Position numbers and translations under genes: made by a program | The notes under the pieces: generated by a model | Told to the model about the DNA's origin: nothing | Seen by the model: the letters and a program-made list of their open reading frames with translations, nothing else | Databases searched by the model: none | Assembly: GCF_015461805.1 (NCBI RefSeq) | Contig: NZ_JACVZE010000005.1 | Coordinates: 248,001-312,000, forward strand | Length of the DNA stretch: 64,000 bases | Direction: 5' to 3' | DNA from: Pseudomonas pisciculturae | GTDB taxonomy: Bacteria > Pseudomonadota > Gammaproteobacteria > Pseudomonadales > Pseudomonadaceae | In this document: positions 33,872-42,518 of the stretch, piece by piece | How positions within the stretch are numbered: position 1 is the stretch's first letter | Layout: each line of letters starts with the position of its first letter

Positions 33872-34043
33872 CGAAACCTTAAACCTCAGTGCGTACAAGG
33901 GCGGCACACTAAGCATCTATTCTGTTTTTATCAAATATCAGAAAGTCATATGGTTATATCAAAGCAATAACACGCCGTTTATGCCGAAAATACGGCACTT
34001 ATGGCTCTTTATTTAAGAAAATAGTTGGTATTTAATTCAACAC

Positions 34044-34940
34044 ATGAATAAATCAGAACAGTTAGCCAATGACCCTCCCCTGCGCGCCGTACGCTCCTTC
34101 GAAGCCTTTGCGCGCCATGGCGGGGTAAATGCCGCTGCCCGCGAGCTGGATGTTTCCGCTTCGGCCATCAGCCATCAGTTGCATTTGCTGGAGGATTTTT
34201 TGCAGCAACCGCTGACCTTGCGTCAGGGCCGTAACCTGGTGCTCACCGATGAAGGTCGCGAGTACTACCGCGCGATTCGCTCGGCGTTTGCGGTACTGCG
34301 CAGCGCCACCGAACACGTGCGCGAAAAAAGCGCCACGCGCCAGGTGACCATCAGCCTGATCCCGTTGTTTGGCATCAACCTGTTTATCCCGCGCCTGGCG
34401 AGTTTTCTGAAAGATCACCCAGCGCTGGACATCAACGTTACCTACGCCAACCACCGCAGTTACCCCAGCGATGCGGCCGACCTGTCGATCCGCTTCGGCA
34501 CCGGGCATTGGCCGGGGTATCACAGCGAACCGCTGATCTCTGGCGCCGTCACGCCCTATTGCAGCCGCGCCTTCCTGGCGCAATACGGGCCGATCGACAC
34601 ACCTGAGGCGTTGAGCCAATTGCCGCTGCTGCACGACGAGGAGCGCGGCACGTGGGGGCAATGGTTCCAGGCGGCCGACGTGGATACCACCGCGTTGAAT
34701 GGGTTGCTGCTGGAGGATGGTCAACTCGCGCTCACGGCTACCCTCACCGGTTTGGGCTGCGCGTTATTGCGCGAACCGTTGGTAGCACCGTTGGTGGCCA
34801 GTGGTGAGTTGGTGAAGCTGTTTGATTTTGAGGTCAATGACGGCCGCCAGTATTACCTGTGTCGGCGCGCTAATAGTGAGCTGTCGAGCGAGGGCAATGA
34901 TTTGTATGACTGGATCAAGCGCAGCTTGATTGCAACGTAG
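34044..34940 (+). CDS. LysR-family regulator (GcvA-like), probable controller of the ABC/atcBC genes
   Basis: A 298-residue LysR protein. The GcvA-type N-terminus reads LRAVRSFEAFARHGGVNAAARELDVSASAISHQLHLLEDFL, followed by the effector domain (VTISLIPLFGINLFIPRLASFLKDHP). It is divergent from livH across an AT-rich region of 172 bases, the typical set-up for activating the neighbouring operon. The effector may be the transported amino acid. Confidence 0.9.
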   Translation: MNKSEQLANDPPLRAVRSFEAFARHGGVNAAARELDVSASAISHQLHLLEDFLQQPLTLRQGRNLVLTDEGREYYRAIRSAFAVLRSATEHVREKSATRQVTISLIPLFGINLFIPRLASFLKDHPALDINVTYANHRSYPSDAADLSIRFGTGHWPGYHSEPLISGAVTPYCSRAFLAQYGPIDTPEALSQLPLLHDEERGTWGQWFQAADVDTTALNGLLLEDGQLALTATLTGLGCALLREPLVAPLVASGELVKLFDFEVNDGRQYYLCRRANSELSSEGNDLYDWIKRSLIAT

Positions 34941-35056
34941 AACGCCACCGCACACGACTATCGGGCTCTATTGTTCTGCAAATTACCCACAAAACCGCGC
35001 CCGGCTGGTATTGTGCCGCGCTTTGAAATACTGCCGAACCTGCGAGGAAATGGACG

Positions 35057-35482
35057 TTGAACACTGACGAAAAAATGACCGGGGATCTATTCGAGGTGGA
35101 TAAGCGCCTGTCACTCAAACCCGTGGTGGACTTCAACGCCTACCTGCGCAGCGCCTTTGGCGACGGCCCCTGCAGCTGCATCCGCTGCACCGCCAACACT
35201 GGCGATGAAATGGGCTATGCGTATCAACACACCTTTACTTTCGACGGCAAACCCACACACCGCCGCTTCGCTACTACGACAGGCAGTGACGTGTTGCAGG
35301 TGTTGAAAAAGGCGTGGCTGTCGTATACCAAGGCCGAGCTGGCGCTGAGCGGCGTGCTGGGGCTGGAGACAGTGAAGGAGTTTGTCGAGCCGCAACTGCA
35401 CAAGCGGTTGGCGCCGCTGTTTCTGGCCAGTGGGTTGGTTAAGGATGTGGACGGTGAGTGGCTGGTTCAACCGCAGGACTAG
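35057..35482 (+). CDS. Protein of unknown function
   Basis: A 141-residue soluble protein, no signal or membrane segment. It contains CSCIRCTANTGDEMGY, a short cysteine-rich stretch near residue 40, and is otherwise charged and helical. I do not recognise its family. The start appears to be TTG 35057, with GAGGAAA at a good distance; an ATG 18 bases inside lacks any site. It stands alone between the LysR gene and the convergent TonB receptor. Confidence 0.65.
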   Translation: MNTDEKMTGDLFEVDKRLSLKPVVDFNAYLRSAFGDGPCSCIRCTANTGDEMGYAYQHTFTFDGKPTHRRFATTTGSDVLQVLKKAWLSYTKAELALSGVLGLETVKEFVEPQLHKRLAPLFLASGLVKDVDGEWLVQPQD

Positions 35483-35501
35483 CAGAAACAACGCTCTAAA
35501 T

Positions 35502-35526
35502 GTGCGAGGGGCTTGCCCCCTCACAC
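35502..35526. repeat. Degenerate REP hairpin
   Basis: GTGCGAGGGG, CTTG, CCCCCTCACAC: one short hairpin instead of a REP doublet, between convergent genes ending at 35482 and 35570. It looks like a collapsed REPIN in which the two arms have fused. Confidence 0.7.
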
Positions 35527-35569
35527 ATTTTACCGAGTAACACGTTGCTTCAATGCAAGCCGCGAGGGG

Positions 35570-37687
35570 TTACAGGGTGTAGGCGATGCCGACCTGGACG
35601 GTGCGCGGTGCCCCTGGGTAGGCGTAGAAGTTGCCGAATGCGCCTTCTTCAAAGTCGCGGTTGAACAGGTTCTTCACGTCGAGGTTGAGGCGGACTTTGT
35701 CGTTGACCTTGTAGTAGCTGAGCAGGTCGACGACGGTGTAGCCGTCCATGGTAAACGCGGTGTTGGACGTCTGGCCGACACGCTCATCGACGTATTTGGT
35801 GCCTGCCCCAAGGCCCAGGCCTTTGAGTGTGCCGTCCTGGAACTCATAGACGTTCAACAGGCTGAAGCTGTTGCGCGGGATGTTCGCCAAATGTGAACCG
35901 ACGCGGATCGTGTTGTCCTTGGTGACTTTGGCATCTACGTAGGCATAACCGCCGATGACACGCCATTCAGGGGTCAGGTTGCCAGCTACGTTCACGTCGA
36001 AACCACGGCTGCGCACTTCGCCCGCTGCCACTTTGTAGTTGGAGTCGACAGGGTCGGTGGTCAGCACGTTTTTCTTGTCGATCTGGTAAATGGCGGCGTC
36101 AACACTCAACTGGCGATCAAAGCCTTCCCATTTGATGCCCATCTCATAAGACTTGCCCTTCTCCGGGTCGAACCCACCCCCCTGAAGGCTCGCACCTGTG
36201 TTGGGCTTGAACGAGCGTGCAGCGTCGGCGTAGACCGCCACCGTGTCGGTGAGGTCGTAGGTCACACCCACGCGCGGGGTGACGGCGTTATCGCTGGCAT
36301 TCCAGGGTTTAACGCCCGTCACGTAGCTTTGGTACTCATGCTCAAACCGCTCGAAACGCGCACCTGCCAACACCTTCAGGCGCTCGGTCAGGGCAACTTG
36401 ATCCTGGACAAAGGCCGAGTAGGTTTTCAGGTTTTCGGTGTCGTGGGTTGGCGTGCTGGTCAGCGCAGGACGCGGCTTGCCATACACCGGGTTGAAAATA
36501 TCGCTGGTGTAAGGGGCGCTGGAACGCTGGATGATCGACTTGTAGTCGTAGTCCTCAAACTCGACGCCGGTGAGCAGGGTGTGTTCAAACCCGCCCGCCG
36601 AGAAATGCCCGGTGAGGTTGAGCTGGGTGTCTTTGTCGGTCCACTCCAACTTGCGGTAGTTGAAGTTACGGTTGAGGGTGTGGCCGTCGGCGGCCAGGCT
36701 ATTGGCTTCAATACCATTGCCTTGCAGGGTGCCGTCCAGGTACTGGAAGCCGCCACCCAAGGTCCAGTTATCGTTGAGCAGATGCTCGAAACGCAACTGC
36801 GCCACGCTGTTGTCGTTATGCAGCTTGCCCACATCCTTATCACCCCAGAACGTATCGCGCGATGCGGTGCCTTTTTGCGTGGCAAAGCGCGTCAAGCCAC
36901 GATCCAGCGGGTGGTTGTTACGCATGAAATCGCCTTCGAAAATCACCTTGGTCGCATCGGTTGCCTGCCAGGTGATCACCGGGGTTACGCCGTAGCGCTC
37001 GGTCTCGACATGGTCACGGAAGGTCTCGCCGCCCTCGCCCACCACGTTCAGGCGATAGGCCAGGCGGCCTTCTTCATCCAAGGGGCCTGAAGCATCCAGC
37101 GTGCCGCGTTTCATGCCCTGGTCATTCAACTGGCTGCCCAGAGTGACGGTGCGCTCGGCCAGCGGTTGCTTGGACACCACGTTAAACGTGCCGCCAGGAT
37201 CGCCACGGCCGTAGAGCATGGTGGCCGGGCCACGCAGCACTTCGAGGCGCTCGATGGTGTTGGCGTCCGGCATGTTCGGGTAACCGCGATTGATCGGGAA
37301 ACCGTTGCGGTAGAACTCGCCGGTGGTGAACCCGCGCACGGTGAACGTGGTGAGGCCTTGCCCGCCAAAGTTGTTGGCACGGCCGACGCCGCCGGCATAG
37401 TCCAGGGCGTCCTGCAAACGGGTGGCGCCGATGTCTTCGACGGCGTCTTTGGTCACCACGCTGATGGACTGCGGGGTTTCATGGATGGAGGTATCGGTAC
37501 GCGTCGCACTGGCTGAACGTGTGGCGAGATAGCCCTTGACCGGGCCTTGGGCGGTCTCGTAGTCGGCCGTGCCAGTAATGCTGGTGGCCTGCAACTCAAG
37601 AGCGGCCTTTTCAACCGGCTCGACTTCTGCCCAACTCAAAGGGGAAAACGCCTGAAGCACACAAATGGAAACCAGGGTACGACGCAT
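35570..37687 (-). CDS. TonB-dependent siderophore receptor
   Basis: A 705-residue outer-membrane receptor. Signal peptide MRRTLVSICVLQAFSPLSWA; plug domain about 40-190 with ETPQSISVVTKDAVEDIGATRLQDAL and IERLEVLRGPATMLYGRGDPGGTFNVVSK; the 22-strand barrel ends in QVGIAYTL. This is the ferric siderophore receptor type without the N-terminal signalling domain, so no sigma/anti-sigma pair is needed. A Fur box lies upstream at 37773. The siderophore is unknown, perhaps a xenosiderophore. Confidence 0.92.
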   Translation of the reverse strand: MRRTLVSICVLQAFSPLSWAEVEPVEKAALELQATSITGTADYETAQGPVKGYLATRSASATRTDTSIHETPQSISVVTKDAVEDIGATRLQDALDYAGGVGRANNFGGQGLTTFTVRGFTTGEFYRNGFPINRGYPNMPDANTIERLEVLRGPATMLYGRGDPGGTFNVVSKQPLAERTVTLGSQLNDQGMKRGTLDASGPLDEEGRLAYRLNVVGEGGETFRDHVETERYGVTPVITWQATDATKVIFEGDFMRNNHPLDRGLTRFATQKGTASRDTFWGDKDVGKLHNDNSVAQLRFEHLLNDNWTLGGGFQYLDGTLQGNGIEANSLAADGHTLNRNFNYRKLEWTDKDTQLNLTGHFSAGGFEHTLLTGVEFEDYDYKSIIQRSSAPYTSDIFNPVYGKPRPALTSTPTHDTENLKTYSAFVQDQVALTERLKVLAGARFERFEHEYQSYVTGVKPWNASDNAVTPRVGVTYDLTDTVAVYADAARSFKPNTGASLQGGGFDPEKGKSYEMGIKWEGFDRQLSVDAAIYQIDKKNVLTTDPVDSNYKVAAGEVRSRGFDVNVAGNLTPEWRVIGGYAYVDAKVTKDNTIRVGSHLANIPRNSFSLLNVYEFQDGTLKGLGLGAGTKYVDERVGQTSNTAFTMDGYTVVDLLSYYKVNDKVRLNLDVKNLFNRDFEEGAFGNFYAYPGAPRTVQVGIAYTL

Positions 37688-37749
37688 GAATGATGAACCT
37701 AGTGAATGAGCCAGATGGGGTGGCATACCTGCCAGTTTTTGCGGCGCGA

Positions 37750-37759
37750 TGGTATACCA
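37750..37759. promoter_or_regulatory. TGGTATACCA palindrome upstream of the TonB receptor
   Basis: A perfect 10-base palindrome identical to the core found before the DUF1185 and ribB-like genes at 52378 and 58631. It lies 63 bases before the receptor start, beside the Fur box. It may be a GntR site or chance; about 0.06 copies are expected at random in a window of this size. Confidence 0.45.
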
Positions 37760-37772
37760 AGATATCGACGAT

Positions 37773-37787
37773 TGATATCTATTCTCA
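37773..37787 (-). promoter_or_regulatory. Fur box
   Basis: On the minus strand TGAGAATAGATATCA, which agrees with the 7-1-7 Fur consensus TGATAAT-n-ATTATCA at most positions. It lies about 86 bases upstream of the receptor start and explains iron-repressed expression. Confidence 0.7.
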
Positions 37788-37838
37788 TTCACTGATTTTC
37801 TAGTAACCTCTTGGTATCAAGACTGACGCAAAGCAAAT

Positions 37839-37926
37839 GTGGGAGGGGGCTAGCCCCCGATGAAGGTGCGCCAGTCAAAACAGCTGTGACTGACACGCCC
37901 TCATCGGGGGCAAGCCCCCTCCCACA
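37839..37926. repeat. REPIN
   Basis: GTGGGAGGGGGCTAGCCCCCGAT paired with ATCGGGGGCAAGCCCCC. The left arm carries CTAGC in place of the usual CTTGC. It sits between the 3' end of xenA and the receptor promoter. Confidence 0.88.
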
Positions 37927-37967
37927 TTGGTTTTTCATACACCGTTAGTCGGTTTGCTTATTCCCAA

Positions 37968-39059
37968 TCAGCGATAGCGTTCCAACCAATGCGCATACGG
38001 CGCAGGCAAGGTCCAGGACGATTTCTCAACCCCCAGCTCCTTGGCCGCAAAGTACGCCCAATGCGGGTCAGCCAAATGCGCACGGCCCACCGAAACCAAG
38101 TCCAAATGCCCTGCCTGCAACGCCCCTTCAGCCAGTTGCGGCGTACCGAACCCCCAAGCCGAAGTCACCGGGATGCCCGCTTCACGGCGCACGCGCTCAG
38201 CGATCGGGCCCATAAAGGCCGGGCCCCATGGGATGTTGGTGTCGGGGATGGTAAAGCCTACGCTGACGCTCAGCAGGTCCAAACCACCGGCCTTGAAGCG
38301 ACGGGCCAGCTCGATGGATTCGACGAGAGTCTGCTCGTCGCGGCCGTCGTATTCGAGCACGCCGAAACGCGCGGTGAGCGGCAGGTTTTCAGGCCAGACT
38401 TCACGCACAGCCGCCAGGGTTTCCAGCAGGAAGCGGGAGCGATTGTCGAAGCTGCCGCCATAGGTGTCGGTACGCTGGTTGGAGTGTTCGGAGAAGAAGC
38501 TCTGGCCCAGGTAGCCGTGGGCGAAGTGCAGCTCGATCCACTCAAACCCGGCGTCACGGGCGCGGCGGGCAGCGTCGACAAAGTTCTGTTTGACCCGGGC
38601 GATGTCGTCCAGGGTCATGGCGCGGGGCACTTGTGGCAGGTTGGCACCAAAGGCGATGGCCGATGGCGCGATGGTTTCCCAGCTACGAGCATCGGAGGCG
38701 GCCATGTGATCATCGCCTTCCCACGGGCGGTTGGCGCTGGCTTTGCGACCGGCGTGGGCAATCTGGATGCCTGGCACGGAACCGGCCGCTTTGATGGCCT
38801 TAACCATCGGCACAAAGGCTTCAGCGTGCGCGTCGCTCCAGATGCCGGCGCAGCCCGGCGTGATACGGCCTTCGGGCGCCACCGCCGTGGCTTCGACCAC
38901 CACCAGTCCTGCCCCGCCACGGGCCATGCTGGCTAGGTGAACCTGGTGCCAATCGTTGACGATGCCGTCATCGGCCATGTACTGACACATCGGCGGAATC
39001 GCGATGCGGTTGCGCAGGGTCACGTCTTTAAGTGTGAACGGTTCGAACAAAGCGGCCAT
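37968..39059 (-). CDS. xenA: Xenobiotic reductase A (OYE family)
   Basis: A 363-residue FMN oxidoreductase, the same length as Pseudomonas putida XenA and near identical in many stretches: NRIAIPPMCQYMADDG with the redox-tuning Cys25, IQIAHAGRKASANRPWEGDDH, and the C-terminal SSWTLPAPYAHWLERYR. It reduces alpha,beta-unsaturated carbonyls, nitroglycerin and similar compounds with NADPH. ATG 39059. It is divergent from an ArsR-family gene with a perfect operator between, so it is likely derepressed by an electrophile or metal-like signal. Confidence 0.95.
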   Translation of the reverse strand: MAALFEPFTLKDVTLRNRIAIPPMCQYMADDGIVNDWHQVHLASMARGGAGLVVVEATAVAPEGRITPGCAGIWSDAHAEAFVPMVKAIKAAGSVPGIQIAHAGRKASANRPWEGDDHMAASDARSWETIAPSAIAFGANLPQVPRAMTLDDIARVKQNFVDAARRARDAGFEWIELHFAHGYLGQSFFSEHSNQRTDTYGGSFDNRSRFLLETLAAVREVWPENLPLTARFGVLEYDGRDEQTLVESIELARRFKAGGLDLLSVSVGFTIPDTNIPWGPAFMGPIAERVRREAGIPVTSAWGFGTPQLAEGALQAGHLDLVSVGRAHLADPHWAYFAAKELGVEKSSWTLPAPYAHWLERYR

Positions 39060-39090
39060 GGTGAGCTCCAGCAGATGAATAAGTGATTCG

Positions 39091-39114
39091 ATAGTTCGAT
39101 GGTAATCGAACTAT
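39091..39114. promoter_or_regulatory. Operator between xenA and the ArsR gene
   Basis: A perfect inverted repeat, ATAGTTCGAT, GGTA, ATCGAACTAT, midway between the two divergent start codons. Ten-base arms are typical of ArsR-type winged-helix operators; it likely controls both genes. Confidence 0.85.
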
Positions 39115-39138
39115 GGTATTCAGCGATACCCCCCTGTT

Positions 39139-39450
39139 ATGATTCGGCCCATGCGAGCCTTCAAACACCCCCCCCTTCAAGACCTGACCCTCGAGCGCGT
39201 GCTCTACGCCCTGAGCGACCCGGTGCGCCTGGAAATCGTGCGATGCCTGGCCGGTGTGCCCGAGGCCACCTGCGGCGAACTGGACGGCGGGCGGCCCAAG
39301 TCCAGCATGTCTCACCACTTTCGCGTGTTGCGTGATGCCGGGTTGGTGCAAACCCGCAGTGTAGGCACCACCCATTTGAACGCGTTGCGCGCGCAAGACC
39401 TTGAAGACCGCTTCCCTGGCCTGCTGGCGAGCATCCTGGCGCAGCATTAA
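39139..39450 (+). CDS. ArsR-family transcriptional regulator
   Basis: A 103-residue winged-helix protein. The ArsR layout LERVLYALSDPVRLEIVRCLAG, SSMSHHFRVLRDAGLVQTRSVG is clear. The metal-binding ELCVCDL motif is absent, although one cysteine precedes the recognition helix (EATCGEL), so it may sense an organic electrophile. Starts at 39139 or 39151; neither has a good ribosome site, so it may be expressed from a near-leaderless transcript. Divergent from xenA. Confidence 0.85.
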   Translation: MIRPMRAFKHPPLQDLTLERVLYALSDPVRLEIVRCLAGVPEATCGELDGGRPKSSMSHHFRVLRDAGLVQTRSVGTTHLNALRAQDLEDRFPGLLASILAQH

Positions 39451-39539
39451 GTTTTGCTTCAGGTAGGCACCGAACCTTCCCCGCAAACCCGCGTCCGAGC
39501 TAAGGCACTGTTGCTTACCGCTCGCCGCGAGGTCCTCGT

Positions 39540-40430
39540 TTGAAAGCCGCCATCGTCAAAAAATACCGCCTGATCATCAAGACCATGGGCTATGTAGGCT
39601 GGGCCCTGTTCTGGCTGTTGCTGTGGGATATCGCCGTTACGGTGGATTTCATGCTGTTTCTCAACGCCAAGCTTAATCTGCCGCTGATGCCACTGACGCT
39701 GCTGGGCTCGGCACTGATTGTGCTCATCAGCTTTCGCAACAGCAGCGCCTACAACCGTTGGTGGGAAGCCCGCACGCTGTGGGGCGCGATGGTCAACAAC
39801 TCCCGCAGCCTTGCGCGCCAGGTGCTGACCTTGCTCGATGACCCCGACAACGAAGTAAACCCGGTCAAGGCCACCCTGCTGCGCCGTCATGTCGCTTATG
39901 TAAATTGCCTGGCCGCGCACCTCAAGGGCCAGCCGTGCCCCGACGAAGTGCGTGCGTTTATCCCCGCCGATGAATTCGCCCGCAGCGGCGCCACCAACAA
40001 CTTTGCCAATGACATCCTCACCGGCTCCGCCGCGTTGCTGGCCAAGGAATACAAGGCCGGTCATCTGGACAGCATCCGCCTGGCGCGGCTGGAGTCGACG
40101 CTGGTGGATTTGTCCAACGCCCAGGGTGGCATGGAGCGTATCGCCAACACCCCGCTGCCCTACCCCTACGTGTATTTCCCGCGCTTGTTCATCTCGCTGT
40201 TCTGCCTGATCGTGCCGGTGGGCCTGGTGGAGTCTCTCGGCTGGTTCACCCCGCTGGCGTCCACCGTGGTGGGTTTTATGCTGCTGGCGATCGAGCGCAT
40301 CGGCACCGACTTGCAAAGCCCGTTCCGCTCCAGCGAACACCAGATTCAGATGGAAACCCTCTGCGAAACCATCGAGAAAAACCTGCAATCGATGCAGCGT
40401 GATGCGCTCGGTGGCGAGCGCATCGGTTAA
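39540..40430 (+). CDS. Bestrophin-family anion channel (YneE-like)
   Basis: A 296-residue membrane protein of the bestrophin family. The motif FRNSSAYNRWWEARTLWGAMVNNSRSLARQ is diagnostic, preceded by hydrophobic helices at 20-65 and followed by two near 215-255 (FISLFCLIVPVGLVESLG, LASTVVGFMLLAIERIG). Prokaryotic members are pentameric ion channels. The start seems to be TTG 39540 behind GAGG. The physiological ion is unknown. Confidence 0.88.
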   Translation: MKAAIVKKYRLIIKTMGYVGWALFWLLLWDIAVTVDFMLFLNAKLNLPLMPLTLLGSALIVLISFRNSSAYNRWWEARTLWGAMVNNSRSLARQVLTLLDDPDNEVNPVKATLLRRHVAYVNCLAAHLKGQPCPDEVRAFIPADEFARSGATNNFANDILTGSAALLAKEYKAGHLDSIRLARLESTLVDLSNAQGGMERIANTPLPYPYVYFPRLFISLFCLIVPVGLVESLGWFTPLASTVVGFMLLAIERIGTDLQSPFRSSEHQIQMETLCETIEKNLQSMQRDALGGERIG

Positions 40431-40574
40431 ACCTTCTCGGCGCCCTCAAGTGCGTGACCCCGCAGTCGATATAGCGGGGGTACGCATGGCTTTCACCCCC
40501 TCATAACAACGCATGCGACGCCCACCGCTACTGTTTCTGCCTTGCCAAAACTATAAATACCCGCAGGAGAAATC

Positions 40575-42518
40575 ATGAACATCAAGCAAAAGCTGACCTG
40601 GGCGTTTGCGGCTATCGCGTGCCTGCCAGTCATCCTGGTGGCCGTGTTGGTCGTACTGAACCTGCGCGACGGAGCCCTGGCCAACTTCCTCGACAGCAGC
40701 GGCCGCGAGATCCGCCAGATCGATAATGGCATGCAGCAATTCTTCGACGGCATCAGCCAGAACGTCGACTTTGTTGCCAAGGACCCGCGCGTTGTCGCGG
40801 CCAAAGACCTCAAGAGCTACGCCGGCGCCGACGCCGCGCAAATCCCCCTTACCCCTACAAATAAAGAGCTGCTGGAGATTTTCGACCAGTTCGCCAAAAG
40901 CCATCCGAGTACCGCCTACCTGTCCCTGGGCCTCGCCGACGGCGGCTACGCCAGTTGGCCGGACGACACCAAGCTGAACAACTACGACCCGCGTGTACGC
41001 CCGTGGTACAAGGCCGCCATCGCCGCGCCGGGCGCCACTGTGCGCACTGGCGCCTATTATTGGGCGCCGGATGACGTGGTGTTGATCGGCACCGTGCACA
41101 CCGTGGCCGATGCCACCGGTAAAATCCTCGGTGTGGTCGGCCTGGACGTGTCGCTCAAGCAACTCACCGAGTTGGTGCGCAACATCAAGCTGGGTGACAG
41201 CGGCTACCTGATGCTGGTGGAAGCCAATGGCAACGTGCTGGTCGACCCCAGCGACGCCAAGCACAACTTCAAACCCCTGGCCGACCTGGGCCCCAACTAT
41301 GCCGAGCTGGCCAAACGTGGCGATGGCGTGACCCAAATCGACATCGATGGCGTGGCCTACATGGCCAACGTGGTCAGCTCCAAAGACCTGGGCTGGCGCT
41401 TTATCGGCCTGATCAAACGCGACGAAGTGATGGCCGGCGCCACCAGCCTCACCTGGTTGATCGCCGCCATTGCCGCCGCGTTGGCCGTGGTATTTGCGAT
41501 TGTCGGTGCCAGTTTCGCCAGCGTGATCGTGCGCCCGATCCGCGGCGTGGCCGACGGCCTGCAAGAGATCGCTGAAGGTGAAGGCGACTTGACCCGCCAG
41601 CTCAAGGTGCAAGGCAAGGACGAAACCGCGAGCCTCGCGGGCTGGTTCAACCAGTTCCTGAGCATGATCGCCCAGCTGGTACAGCGTATCGGCAACGCCT
41701 CCTCCGACCTGCAAACCGCCGCCGCCGACACCAGCCAAGTGGCCAACAACATGAACCAGGCCGCCGGCCGCCAGCGCGAAGCCGTGGAACTGGTCAGCAC
41801 CGCGTTCAACGAGATGGTCGCCACCGCCAACGAAGTCGCCCGCTCTTGCAGCGCCGCCGCCACCAGTGCCGATGAAGGTTACCGCGACGTGCACGACGGC
41901 CAACATCACATCGGCGAAGCCACCGGCAGCGTGCTCAAGTTAAGTGAAGACCTGCAAAAGTCGACTCAGACCATGCAGTTACTGGAGCAAGACAGCAAAA
42001 ACATCAACACCATCCTCGACACCATCCGCTCGATTGCCGAACAGACCAACCTGCTGGCCCTCAACGCCGCTATCGAGGCTGCCCGCGCGGGTGACCAGGG
42101 CCGAGGTTTTGCGGTAGTTGCCGACGAAGTACGCGCCCTGGCGCGCCGCACCGCCGACTCCACCGGTGAAATCGACAGCCTGCTGGGCAACCTTGCGCGG
42201 CGCACCCAGGAAGTGACGCAGCAGATGCAAGGCAGCCTGCTGGTGTCCCACACCAGTGTGGAACGCATCCAGCAGGCCCGTGACAGCTTCGACAAGATCC
42301 GTGGCTCGGTGGACTCGATCCGGGACCAGAACACCCAGATCGCCACCGCCGCCGAAGAGCAGCATCAGGTGGCCGAAGAGATCAACCGCCACATCGCGCA
42401 GATCCATGCCGATGCGCAACTGGTTGAGGGCTTCGCCCACTCGGCACAGACCGGGTCAGGCCGGCTTACGGATATCTCGGGTCAGCTCAAGGGGTTGGTG
42501 GGGCGGTTCAAGTTCTGA
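40575..42518 (+). CDS. Methyl-accepting chemotaxis protein with dCache sensor, amino-acid motif
   Basis: A 647-residue chemoreceptor. Transmembrane 1 about 9-30; periplasmic dCache 31-285; transmembrane 2 about 289-312; HAMP to about 370; signalling domain with the highly conserved hairpin IAEQTNLLALNAAIEAARAG. The sensor carries Tyr137-x4-Arg142-x-Trp144-Tyr145 and Asp191, the pattern of amino-acid-binding dCache domains such as PctA. No C-terminal CheR pentapeptide is present. ATG 40575 follows AGGAG. Its 3' end overlaps the convergent dctA by 63 bases. Confidence 0.92.
   Translation: MNIKQKLTWAFAAIACLPVILVAVLVVLNLRDGALANFLDSSGREIRQIDNGMQQFFDGISQNVDFVAKDPRVVAAKDLKSYAGADAAQIPLTPTNKELLEIFDQFAKSHPSTAYLSLGLADGGYASWPDDTKLNNYDPRVRPWYKAAIAAPGATVRTGAYYWAPDDVVLIGTVHTVADATGKILGVVGLDVSLKQLTELVRNIKLGDSGYLMLVEANGNVLVDPSDAKHNFKPLADLGPNYAELAKRGDGVTQIDIDGVAYMANVVSSKDLGWRFIGLIKRDEVMAGATSLTWLIAAIAAALAVVFAIVGASFASVIVRPIRGVADGLQEIAEGEGDLTRQLKVQGKDETASLAGWFNQFLSMIAQLVQRIGNASSDLQTAAADTSQVANNMNQAAGRQREAVELVSTAFNEMVATANEVARSCSAAATSADEGYRDVHDGQHHIGEATGSVLKLSEDLQKSTQTMQLLEQDSKNINTILDTIRSIAEQTNLLALNAAIEAARAGDQGRGFAVVADEVRALARRTADSTGEIDSLLGNLARRTQEVTQQMQGSLLVSHTSVERIQQARDSFDKIRGSVDSIRDQNTQIATAAEEQHQVAEEINRHIAQIHADAQLVEGFAHSAQTGSGRLTDISGQLKGLVGRFKF

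Noticed and set aside
40431..40574. Hairpin ACCCCGC...GCGGGGGT as terminator of the bestrophin gene
   Set aside because: It has a fair stem but no T-run after it, so it was not annotated.
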